Source: Caballeronia insecticola
GTDB taxonomy: Bacteria; Pseudomonadota; Gammaproteobacteria; Burkholderiales; Burkholderiaceae
DNA: 64,000 bases
Direction: 5' to 3'
Assembly (NCBI RefSeq): GCF_000402035.1
Contig: NC_021287.1
Coordinates: 2,170,001-2,234,000 of the forward strand
Shown: positions 27,719-37,266 of the stretch, piece after piece
How positions within the stretch are numbered: the stretch's first letter is position 1
Layout of the letters: each line of letters begins with the position of its first letter
Program-made: the position numbers and the translations under genes
The notes under the pieces: generated by a model
The model's database searches: none
Told to the model about the DNA's origin: nothing
Seen by the model: only the letters and a program-made list of their open reading frames with translations

Positions 27719-27977
27719 CCTCCTGCTTTGGGTGACAGTTATGTTAATTGGCTGCACCGACCACGCTAATGAGATTTGGATCGCGACCGAAAAGGTACCC
27801 GTCTATGACCGTCCTGACGGAAGTCTACTATTCTTTTTGAAGCCAACAGACGTGTGTGAGCCGGGTATGGATATGGCCGGGAAAGTCGATATGTACACAA
27901 AAGTCAAATGCAACTCGGGTAATGGATGGGTAATTGGAGAGAAATTTAAAAGACTTATGAAGTCATCGCAGCGATAA
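27699..27977 (+). CDS. Lipoprotein with SH3b-like domain, candidate immunity protein
   Basis: A 92-residue protein starting at ATG 27699 and overlapping the 3' end of the effector frame by 20 bases. The N-terminus KNSLLLWVTVMLIGC is a lipoprotein signal with lipobox LIGC. The mature part (VPVYDRPDGSLLFFLKP ... GNGWVIGEKFKRL) resembles a small bacterial SH3 (SH3b) fold. A periplasmic lipoprotein coupled to a predicted wall-targeting effector fits an immunity role, but this is inference from context. Confidence 0.6.
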   Translation: MCIRKNSLLLWVTVMLIGCTDHANEIWIATEKVPVYDRPDGSLLFFLKPTDVCEPGMDMAGKVDMYTKVKCNSGNGWVIGEKFKRLMKSSQR

Positions 27978-28358
27978 GAATGCGTCCGACCCGCCGAATG
28001 GCGCGGACCATTTCTTCCGAGAGGCTCAACTACCGGATACGTGTCCAACGCAAACCTATGAGGGCTCGCGTCCGGTGCGCGTGATGAGACAAGCAACGCG
28101 AGCGAGGCCCGCCGTTGGCCCCGGATGGCGGCCACACCCCGCGAGTTCATTCCATTCGTCTGCGACAGCGTTGTCCAACAGTCACAAACACGGAGTCCCG
28201 CCAAAACCCAAAGTGGCCGTTACAAAGCGAATCCGCACCGCAACGATGCATGCAAGCCCACGCATGCACCAAAACCCCGCCGCGAAGCGAACACCCTACT
28301 CAGTAAAAATTCCGTAGAACAAGCGCCAGACCCGCACCACTCGGGCATTTCGCCCCGA
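27978..28358. other. Intergenic region upstream of the urea transporter promoter
   Basis: No gene is seen. A sequence TGCACCA at 28265-28271 matches one half of the NtrC-binding palindrome and lies about 94 bases upstream of the sigma-54 promoter, a plausible enhancer position, but the second half-site is not evident. Confidence 0.4.
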
Positions 28359-28376
28359 TTGGCATAACCCTTGCAG
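28359..28376 (+). promoter_or_regulatory. Sigma-54 (RpoN) promoter of the urt operon
   Basis: TTGGCATAACCCTTGCAG matches the YTGGCAC-N5-TTGCW consensus, with the invariant GG and GC separated by exactly ten bases. It is 56 bases upstream of urtA. Nitrogen-limitation control through NtrC is the expected regulation for a urea transporter. Confidence 0.75.
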
Positions 28377-28432
28377 AACGTGCCGGGCAATCGTCATTGC
28401 TCAAACTACACATCGGCAAGGGGAACACACTC

Positions 28433-29740
28433 ATGAAACGTCGCAGTTTGCTGAAGTTCGGCTCCATGTCGGGCGCGCTCGCCCTTGCGGGTCAGCTTCC
28501 GATCTCGAAAGCCCAAGCCGCCGATACCGGTCCGATCAAGGTCGGCATTCTGCATTCGCTGTCGGGCACCATGGCGATCTCCGAGACGTCGCTGAAGGAC
28601 ACGGCGCTCATGACCATCGCGGACATCAACAAGAGCGGCGGCGTGATGGGCCGGCAGCTTCAGCCGGTCGTCGTCGACCCGGCGTCGAACTGGCCGCTCT
28701 TCGCCGAGAAAGCGCGTCAGCTGCTCACGCAGGACAAATGCGCCGTCGTGTTCGGCTGCTGGACGTCCGTGTCGCGCAAGTCGGTGCTGCCGGTCTTCGA
28801 GGAACTGAACGGCCTGCTCTTCTACCCGGTTCAGTACGAAGGCGAAGAGATGTCGCGCAACGTGTTCTATACGGGCGCCGCGCCGAATCAGCAGGCGATC
28901 CCCGCCGTCGAATATCTGATGGGACCGGAAGGCGGCAGCGCCAAGCGCTTCTTCCTGCTCGGCACCGACTACGTGTATCCGCGCACGACCAACAAGATCC
29001 TGCGCGCCTTCCTCCACTCCAAGGGAGTCAAGGATGCGGACATTCAAGAGGTCTACACACCGTTCGGACATAGCGACTATCAAACCATCGTCGCGAACAT
29101 CAAGACCTTTGCCCAAGGGGGAAAGACGACCGTTATCTCTACGATCAACGGCGATTCGAACGTACCGTTCTACAAGGAACTCGGCAACCAGGGCCTGAAG
29201 GCGACCGACGTGCCCGTCGTCGCATTCTCGGTCGGCGAAGAGGAACTGCGCGGCATCGACACCAAGCCGCTCGTCGGTCACCTGGCCGCGTGGAATTACT
29301 TCATGTCGGTGAAGAACACCAACAACTCGAAGTTCGAGAAGGAGTTCTTCGAGTACGTGAAGGCGCAGAACCTGCCGGGCGGCGACAAGCGCGTCACCAA
29401 CGATCCGATGGAGGCGACCTTCGTCGGCATTCACATGTGGAAGCAGGCGGTCGAGAAGGCGAAGAGCACCGACGTCGACAAGGTGCGCGTCGCGATGATC
29501 GGCCAGACGTTCGCCGCGCCCTCGGGCTTCACGCTGTCGATGGACGGCAACCACCATCTGCACAAGCCCGTGATGATCGGCGAGATTCGCGGCGACGGCC
29601 AGTTCAACGTCGTGTGGAAAACCAAGACCGCGGTGCGCGCGCAGCCGTGGAGCCCGTATATCGCCGGCAACGAAGGCAAGCCGGACGTGGTCAGCTCGAT
29701 CCCCGCGTTCCTGCGCCGCCAGCGCGTACGCACGGCGTGA
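28433..29740 (+). CDS. urtA: Urea ABC transporter, periplasmic urea-binding protein
   Basis: A 435-residue type I periplasmic binding protein of the UrtA/FmdD branch. A signal peptide of the twin-arginine-like form (MKRRSLLKFG ... AQAAD) precedes KVGILHSLSGTMAISETSLK, the hallmark of UrtA. FGCWTSVSRKSVLPVFEE and FYPVQYEGEE are also diagnostic. AAGGGGAA precedes the ATG. It is the first gene of urtABCDE, downstream of a sigma-54 promoter, with urease genes further along. Confidence 0.97.
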   Translation: MKRRSLLKFGSMSGALALAGQLPISKAQAADTGPIKVGILHSLSGTMAISETSLKDTALMTIADINKSGGVMGRQLQPVVVDPASNWPLFAEKARQLLTQDKCAVVFGCWTSVSRKSVLPVFEELNGLLFYPVQYEGEEMSRNVFYTGAAPNQQAIPAVEYLMGPEGGSAKRFFLLGTDYVYPRTTNKILRAFLHSKGVKDADIQEVYTPFGHSDYQTIVANIKTFAQGGKTTVISTINGDSNVPFYKELGNQGLKATDVPVVAFSVGEEELRGIDTKPLVGHLAAWNYFMSVKNTNNSKFEKEFFEYVKAQNLPGGDKRVTNDPMEATFVGIHMWKQAVEKAKSTDVDKVRVAMIGQTFAAPSGFTLSMDGNHHLHKPVMIGEIRGDGQFNVVWKTKTAVRAQPWSPYIAGNEGKPDVVSSIPAFLRRQRVRTA

Positions 29741-29819
29741 TGTATTGACGGCTTGAAGCAGTCAGGCCGCGCGCGCCGACGATGCGCGCGGCCGTCGTAG
29801 TCTCACAAGAAAGGCCACC

Positions 29820-31436
<1,617 letters not shown>

Positions 31437-31439
31437 CCC

Positions 31440-32645
31440 ATGACCGCTTCGACCAATATCGGCGCCAATCTGGACGTCGCGCCTCAACCCGATGCCGGCG
31501 CCGCGCGCGCGGGCTTCGCGTTAGGTCTTCCGCCGCGCGCCGCGCTGCTGCCGCGTAACGGCTGGCTTGCGCTGATCGCGCTCATCATCGCGATGGGCAT
31601 CTACGTGCCGATTGCCGCGCTCGTGCTGCCGGAGACGAGCGCGCTGCATCTGTCCGCCTACGCGATGACGCTGACCGGCAAGCTCATGTGCTATGCGATC
31701 GGCGCGCTCGCGCTCGATCTCGTGTGGGGCTACTGCGGCATTTTGAGTCTGGGACACGCGCTCTTCTTCGCGCTCGGCGGCTACGCGATGGGCATGTATC
31801 TGATGCGCTCGATCGGCCGCGAAGGCGTCTACAAGAGCGATCTGCCGGACTTCATGGTGTTTCTCGACTGGCACAAGCTGCCGTGGTACTGGGAAGGCAC
31901 CGAGCATCTCTGGTATGCGCTCTTGCTCATCGTGCTAGTGCCGGGCGTGCTCGCGTGGGTGTTCGGCTTCTTCACGTTCCGTTCTCGCGTGAAGGGCGTG
32001 TATCTGTCAATCATCACGCAGGCGATGACCTTCGCCGCGATGCTGCTCTTCTATCGCAACGAGACGGGCTTCGGCGGCAACAACGGCTTTACGGACTTCA
32101 AGCGCATCGCGGGCTTCAACGTCACGCATCCGGGCACGCGCACGGCGCTCTTCCTGATCACGTTCGCGGTGCTCGTGCTCGCGTTTCTCGCGGCGCGCTG
32201 GATCGTCACTTCGAAGCTCGGGCGCGTCGTCACCGGCGTGCGCGACGGCGAGACGCGTCTCATGTTCCTAGGCTACAGCCCGCTCGCCTACAAGCTGTTC
32301 ATCTGGACCGTGTCGGCCGTGCTGTGCGGCATCGCGGGCGCGTTGTACGTGCCGCAGGTGGGCATCATCAATCCGAACGAGATGTCGCCCGCGAACTCGA
32401 TCGAAATGGCGATCTGGGTCGCCGTCGGCGGACGCGGCACGCTGATCGGGCCGATCATCGGCGCATTCGCGGTGAACGGCGCGAAGAGCTTTTTCACGGC
32501 GTATTTCGCGGAATACTGGCTGTTCTTCCTGGGCCTCATCTTCACGCTCGTGCCCTTGCTGTTGCCCAACGGCATCATGGGTCTCATCGATCTCGCGCGC
32601 CGCAGGAAGGCGCACGCCGCGAATGTAACCGAGGCCGCCGAATGA
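31440..32645 (+). CDS. urtC: Urea ABC transporter permease
   Basis: A 401-residue LivM-type permease, partner of UrtB. Characteristic sequences are LDLVWGYCGILSLGHALFFALGGYAMGMYL near the second helix region, TGFGGNNGFTDF in the middle and NPNEMSPANSIEMAIWVAVGGRG toward the end. It starts three bases after urtB and its stop overlaps the urtD start (ATGA), so translation is coupled. Confidence 0.95.
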   Translation: MTASTNIGANLDVAPQPDAGAARAGFALGLPPRAALLPRNGWLALIALIIAMGIYVPIAALVLPETSALHLSAYAMTLTGKLMCYAIGALALDLVWGYCGILSLGHALFFALGGYAMGMYLMRSIGREGVYKSDLPDFMVFLDWHKLPWYWEGTEHLWYALLLIVLVPGVLAWVFGFFTFRSRVKGVYLSIITQAMTFAAMLLFYRNETGFGGNNGFTDFKRIAGFNVTHPGTRTALFLITFAVLVLAFLAARWIVTSKLGRVVTGVRDGETRLMFLGYSPLAYKLFIWTVSAVLCGIAGALYVPQVGIINPNEMSPANSIEMAIWVAVGGRGTLIGPIIGAFAVNGAKSFFTAYFAEYWLFFLGLIFTLVPLLLPNGIMGLIDLARRRKAHAANVTEAAE

Positions 32646-33526
32646 CCGCACATCATGCCTTGATCGTCGATCTGCCGCCCATTCCGCCCTTGCCCGATCC
32701 GGCCGAATCGAGCCACAAGAACATCAACGTCGTCTCGGGGCTCGGGCATGTGCTCACGCCCGGCGAGATCGACGTGTCGCACGGCACGATCCTCTATCTC
32801 GAAGACGTGACCGTGAGCTTCGACGGCTTTCGCGCGCTCAACAAGCTGACGCTCTCGATCGATGTGGGCGAGTTGCGCTGCGTGATCGGCCCGAACGGCG
32901 CGGGCAAGACCACGATGATGGACGTCATCACCGGCAAGACGCGGCCCGATGACGGCCGTGTGTTCCTCGGCCAGACGTTCGATTTGACGCGTATGTCGGA
33001 GCCGGTGATCGCGCGTACCGGCATCGGCCGCAAGTTTCAGAAGCCGACCGTGTTCGAGAATCATCCGGTGTGGGAGAACCTCGAACTCGCGATGAAGACG
33101 GACAAGCGCTGGTTCGCGTCGTTGCGCGCGCGGCTGGATCGCGAGGCGCAGGCGCGCATCGAGGAGACGCTCGAACTGATTCGCCTTCAGCATCAGGCGA
33201 CGCGGCTGGCGGGCGAACTGTCGCACGGGCAGAAGCAGCGGCTGGAGATCGGCATGTTGCTGATGCAGCAGCCCGCCCTTCTGCTGCTCGACGAACCCGC
33301 GGCCGGCATGACCGATCGCGAAACGATGGAACTCGCCGAGTTGCTCAACAAGTTGCGCGGTTCGTGTTCGATGATGGTCGTCGAGCATGATATGGAGTTT
33401 GTGGCCGCGCTTGCTGGGGACAGTGGAAAGGTCACCGTGATGGCCGAAGGCCGTGTTCTTGCAGAAGGAACGCTCGAGGACGTCAAGCGGGATGAGGCGG
33501 TCATCGAGTCTTATCTGGGGCGTTGA
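32642..33526 (+). CDS. urtD: Urea ABC transporter ATP-binding protein
   Basis: A 294-residue LivG-type ATPase. Walker A GPNGAGKTT, signature LSHGQKQRLEIG, Walker B LLLLDEPAAGM and H-loop VVEHDMEF are all present. About 40 extra residues precede the ATPase domain, as is usual for UrtD of Burkholderia. The start codon overlaps the urtC stop. The next transporter gene, urtE, is 695 bases away because a palindromic element lies in between. Confidence 0.95.
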   Translation: MTAHHALIVDLPPIPPLPDPAESSHKNINVVSGLGHVLTPGEIDVSHGTILYLEDVTVSFDGFRALNKLTLSIDVGELRCVIGPNGAGKTTMMDVITGKTRPDDGRVFLGQTFDLTRMSEPVIARTGIGRKFQKPTVFENHPVWENLELAMKTDKRWFASLRARLDREAQARIEETLELIRLQHQATRLAGELSHGQKQRLEIGMLLMQQPALLLLDEPAAGMTDRETMELAELLNKLRGSCSMMVVEHDMEFVAALAGDSGKVTVMAEGRVLAEGTLEDVKRDEAVIESYLGR

Positions 33527-33540
33527 TAGGATTGTTTTTG

Positions 33541-34188
33541 GGCTTTCGTGGAATCCTGATTTCGCGTCGGTTTATTAGCACTGCCCCTGTGCGGGGCGGC
33601 ACCTACTTTCTTTGCTGCTGCAAAGAAAGTAGGCAAAGAAAGCAGCTTTCCCCATCCAAAGTACCTCACGCCGGCCGCGGCACAGGCGAAGAGCCCGTGG
33701 TACGGCAGTAGCAAGTGCCTTCAAGGGTCTCACCGGGCTTGGATCGCGCACGGTCTGACTAGCTAGACGTTTCAGGGCGCGGGTTCAGCACCAGAGAGTT
33801 CCGGCACGGCGCTACGCGCTGCCGCCGGGTCTGCAAGGGAAACCAACGTGCCGCACATGCGGTGAGATGGAAGTGTTAGCAAAGAAGCACGCGCCGACCC
33901 GATTGACCCGTCGGCCGCGAAGCGGGCCGGAGCTATTTTGTGCTGAACCTGTTCGTTGGGCGGCGCGATTTCGCAAACCGTGTGCGATCCAAGCCCCGTT
34001 GATTTACGAGGGCCCTCGCTATGCGTGCCAAAGGCAATTCGCCTGTGCCGCGGCCGGTGTGAAGTACTTTGGATGGGAGAAGCTGTTTCTTTGGTTACTT
34101 TCTTTGCAGCAGCAAAGAAAGTGACTGCCGCCCCGCACAGGGGCAGTGCCAATAAACCAACGCGAATTCAGGATTCCACGAAAAAGCC
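33541..34188. mobile_element. Palindromic interspersed element with about 150-bp imperfect terminal inverted repeats
   Basis: The left arm (33541-33690) and the reverse complement of the right arm (34038-34188) match at roughly 90% by eye, including GGAATCCTGA, GTTTATTAGCACTGCCCC, GTGCGGGGCGGC, the hairpin ACTTTCTTTGCTGCTGCAAA and GGCCGCGGCACAGGCGAA. Further inside, CTTGGATCGC and its complement show the symmetry continues. No transposase is encoded. Related CTTTCTTTGC/GCAAAGAAAG plus GCCCCTGTGCGGGGC sequences recur between genes in Paraburkholderia and Caballeronia, so I read it as a MITE- or REP-like element that splits urtD from urtE. Confidence 0.75.
33608..33631. repeat. Hairpin inside the left arm of the palindromic element
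   Basis: CTTTCTTTGC and GCAAAGAAAG form a 10-bp stem with a four-base loop. The same hairpin occurs at about 34099-34121 in the right arm. Confidence 0.7.
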
Positions 34189-34221
34189 GAAGCAAACAAA
34201 CGCAAAAAGCAGAGAAATCAC

Positions 34222-34914
34222 ATGCTAGAAGTCGAAGCCCTGAACCAATACTACGGCGGCAGCCACATCCTTCGCGATGTGAAGATGACCGTCCCCGACG
34301 GCAAGCTCACCGTGCTGCTCGGCCGCAACGGCGTCGGCAAGACGACGCTCCTGCGCTGCCTGATGGGCGTCGTGCCCACGAAAAGCGGCACTGTCAGCTG
34401 GCGCGGCACGAAGATTTCATCGCTGCCGACTTACGCGCGCGTCGCGAGCGGACTCGCCTATGTGCCGCAGGGACGCGACATCTTCGGGCGTCTTACCGTC
34501 GAGGAAAATCTGCTCGTCGGCGCGGCGAGCCGCAAGGCGCCGTCCAAGATTCCCGACCACATCTACGCGCTGTTCCCGGTGCTGCGCGACATGAAGAACC
34601 GCCGTGGCGGCGATCTCTCCGGCGGTCAGCAGCAGCAACTGGCCATCGGCCGCGCGCTGATGAGCGAGCCGCAACTGCTGATTCTCGATGAACCGACCGA
34701 AGGCATCCAGCCGTCGATCATTCGCGATATCGGCCGCACGCTGCGCCAGCTCGTCGATGAAATGGGCATGACGGTGCTGCTCGTCGAGCAGTATTACGAC
34801 TTCGCGCGCGAACTCGCGGACCGCTACTGGGTGATGAGCCGCGGCGAGATCGTCGCGGGCGGCGCGGGCTCGGAAATGGATGCGCATGGCGTGCGGGAGT
34901 TGATCGCCGTATGA
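34222..34914 (+). CDS. urtE: Urea ABC transporter ATP-binding protein
   Basis: A 230-residue LivF-type ATPase, partner of UrtD. Walker A GRNGVGKTT, signature LSGGQQQQLAIG, Walker B LLILDEPTEGIQPS and H-loop VLLVEQYYDFA are intact; the GVGKTTLLRC and EGIQPSII forms are typical for UrtE. The start codon lies just after the palindromic element, so expression now depends on read-through of it or on a promoter within it. Confidence 0.95.
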   Translation: MLEVEALNQYYGGSHILRDVKMTVPDGKLTVLLGRNGVGKTTLLRCLMGVVPTKSGTVSWRGTKISSLPTYARVASGLAYVPQGRDIFGRLTVEENLLVGAASRKAPSKIPDHIYALFPVLRDMKNRRGGDLSGGQQQQLAIGRALMSEPQLLILDEPTEGIQPSIIRDIGRTLRQLVDEMGMTVLLVEQYYDFARELADRYWVMSRGEIVAGGAGSEMDAHGVRELIAV

Positions 34915-34941
34915 TGGCGCCTCACTCCTGAACGCACCGCC

Positions 34942-35802
34942 ATGCACCACGAATCGCACGCGACGCTCGCCGATCCGGACATCTGGCGCGGCCGGCTCGA
35001 ACTCGGCTTCGCGCATCAACATGGCCGCACCGCGTTTGCGCATCGCAAACACGAAGGGCCGCTGCGCCTGCAACGCCCGCTCTATCCCGAAGGCGATATC
35101 TGTCACGCGGTGATCGTGCATCCGCCGGGCGGCGTCGCGGGCGGCGATCGACTGTCCATCGACGTACGTCTGCAAGAACGCACGCATGCCGTCATCACGA
35201 CGCCCGGCGCGACCAAGTGGTACAAGGCCAACGGAAAGCTCGCGACGCAGCGCATCGACATCGATCTTGCGGCGCACGCGAAGCTCGACTGGCTGCCGCA
35301 AAATAACATCGTGTTCGAGTCGTCGAACGTCGAGCTGGACATGCATCTCACGCTCGATGAAAGCGCGACCGCCATCGGCTGGGACGCGATGCTGCTCGGC
35401 CGCGCCGCCGCCGGCGAGAAGTGGACGCAAGGTCACATCAAGTCGATCTCGCGGATCGCGCAGCGCGACGGCACGACGCTCTGGTTCGAACGCATGCTGC
35501 TCGCGGCGAACGATCCGCTGCGCGATGCCGCGCAAGGGCTCGCGGGCTTCCCCGCGTACGGCACGCTCTGGGCGATCGGCCCCGCCTGCGACGACGCACT
35601 CGCCGAAGCCCTCACCGCGCAGCTTCCCTTCGATACCGAGCTACGCGCGGGCGCATCGTGCATCACGCCGGGCGTGCTGATCGTGCGTGCGATCGGCCGC
35701 TCGATGGAGCCGCTGCAGCGCGCGTTCATCGACTGCTGGACGCAACTGCGGCCGATCGTGCATGGCGTCGACGCGAAGCCGCTGCGGCTCTGGACGACGT
35801 AA
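34942..35802 (+). CDS. ureD: Urease accessory protein UreD
   Basis: A 286-residue UreD/UreH-family chaperone that binds apo-urease with UreF and UreG during nickel insertion. Recognisable segments are [32 protein letters not shown] and [17 protein letters not shown]. It begins 27 bases after urtE. Normally ureA follows at once, but here 7.2 kb of unrelated genes intervene. Confidence 0.95.
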   Translation: MHHESHATLADPDIWRGRLELGFAHQHGRTAFAHRKHEGPLRLQRPLYPEGDICHAVIVHPPGGVAGGDRLSIDVRLQERTHAVITTPGATKWYKANGKLATQRIDIDLAAHAKLDWLPQNNIVFESSNVELDMHLTLDESATAIGWDAMLLGRAAAGEKWTQGHIKSISRIAQRDGTTLWFERMLLAANDPLRDAAQGLAGFPAYGTLWAIGPACDDALAEALTAQLPFDTELRAGASCITPGVLIVRAIGRSMEPLQRAFIDCWTQLRPIVHGVDAKPLRLWTT

Positions 35803-35820
35803 GAACGCGCCCTCGCGGCA

Positions 35821-37266
35821 TCAGCGCCTGCGGCGTTTGCACCTCGCGATCAGCAAGACGCCCAGCATCACCGCCGCGACGACCAACGCCGCGATCATCC
35901 AGCGTGCGTTGCTCGCGAGCGGCGACACCGGTCCGCCCGCACGCAGTTGCGCCACGTCTTGCGGCGTCACGTCCACCTCCTGGCCACCGAACTGCTTCGT
36001 CAGATAGCGCGTCAGCGTCGCGATTTGCGTGTCGGACAGCCGCTTCCCGAAAGCGGGCATGTCGATGCCCTCGGGCGCGCGCGCGTCGGACTCCGGATGC
36101 GACACGCCTTGCAGCATCGCCATCACCACGTTGTTCGCGCTGCCCGCGCGGAAGACCGTGTTATGCAGCAACGGCGGCAGAGCGCCATCCTCGCTGCCCT
36201 GTCCATTGGCCTGATGACAGCTCGCGCAATGCGCGTCGTAGAGTTGTGCGCCGCTCAGGCGATCCGGGTCGGCGGGCCACGGTTCCTGACGGACCGCATC
36301 CTGATCTTCGATGAGACCGCCCGCCGCGCCCGGCGAACGTGCAGCGGCGGGATCATGCACCGCAGGCACCGTCTTCAGGTAGAAGGCCATCGCTTCGAGG
36401 TCCGGCTGGGTCAGATGCTGAAAGCTGTGGTTGACTGCCTCGGCCATCGGCCCCGCTGCCTGCGCCTTGCCCGGCGCCACGCCCGTCTTCAGATAGGCGA
36501 CGATATCCTGCTCGCTCCATCCGCCGATGCCGCTTTCGACATCGGACGTAATGTTGGGCGCATACCAGCCGCCCACGGTTCCGCCCGCGAGATCATGCGA
36601 AGTCTCTTCGGCCATCGCGAGGTTTCGCGGCGTGTGACAGGTGCTGCAATGCGCGAGGCCCTGGACGAGATAAGCGCCGCGATTCCATTCGACGCTCTTT
36701 TGCGAGTCCGGCGTAAAGCTGTGCTTGTCGACGAACATCAGGTTCCACGGAATCAGCGCCGCGCGAATGCTGAACGGGAACGGCAAATCAGTATGCGGGA
36801 CCGGCGTATCCACCGCGGGCACGGCCTTCATGAAATACGTGTAGAGCGCGTGGACGTCCGCATCGGTCAATTTGGCGAAAGACGTATAGGGCATCGCCGG
36901 ATAGAGCGATGCGCCGTCGGCGCGCTTGCCTTCGCGCAGCGCGGCGCCGAATTGCGCCTCGCTATAGGCGCCGATTCCGTGCGTCTTCGAAGGCGTGATG
37001 TTGGTCGACCATATGGCGCCCAATGGCGACGCAATGGCCAGACCGCCCGCGAATGCCTTGCCGCCCGCCGCCGTGTGACAGGCAACGCAGTCGCCGGCGC
37101 GCGCCAGATACTCGCCTTGCCGGATCAGGCTGGCTTCATCGACGGCGGCCTGCGCATGAGCCGCGCCCGGCCCGAGTCCGATGACGCAGCATGCCGCTGC
37201 GATGCCTGCGGCAAGTGCACGCCGAAGCGTGCCGCGAAGGTCGAAGACTTGATGAACGCGGCTCAT
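35821..37266 (-). CDS. Triheme cytochrome c subunit of FAD-dependent sugar dehydrogenase
   Basis: A 481-residue periplasmic membrane-anchored cytochrome. A signal peptide (residues about 15-38) precedes three heme-c sites, CVACH (60-64), CSTCH (207-211) and CASCH (347-351), and a C-terminal membrane helix (WMIAALVVAAVMLGVLLI) with a basic tail. It matches the beta subunit of the Burkholderia cepacia FAD-glucose dehydrogenase and related alcohol/gluconate dehydrogenase cytochromes, which pass electrons to ubiquinone. It overlaps the catalytic-subunit gene by four bases (ATGA). Confidence 0.9.
   Translation of the reverse strand: MSRVHQVFDLRGTLRRALAAGIAAACCVIGLGPGAAHAQAAVDEASLIRQGEYLARAGDCVACHTAAGGKAFAGGLAIASPLGAIWSTNITPSKTHGIGAYSEAQFGAALREGKRADGASLYPAMPYTSFAKLTDADVHALYTYFMKAVPAVDTPVPHTDLPFPFSIRAALIPWNLMFVDKHSFTPDSQKSVEWNRGAYLVQGLAHCSTCHTPRNLAMAEETSHDLAGGTVGGWYAPNITSDVESGIGGWSEQDIVAYLKTGVAPGKAQAAGPMAEAVNHSFQHLTQPDLEAMAFYLKTVPAVHDPAAARSPGAAGGLIEDQDAVRQEPWPADPDRLSGAQLYDAHCASCHQANGQGSEDGALPPLLHNTVFRAGSANNVVMAMLQGVSHPESDARAPEGIDMPAFGKRLSDTQIATLTRYLTKQFGGQEVDVTPQDVAQLRAGGPVSPLASNARWMIAALVVAAVMLGVLLIARCKRRRR

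Noticed and set aside
33867..34124. Short open frames within the palindromic element
   Set aside because: They are low-complexity, lack ribosome-binding sites and resemble no transposase; the element is better explained as non-coding.
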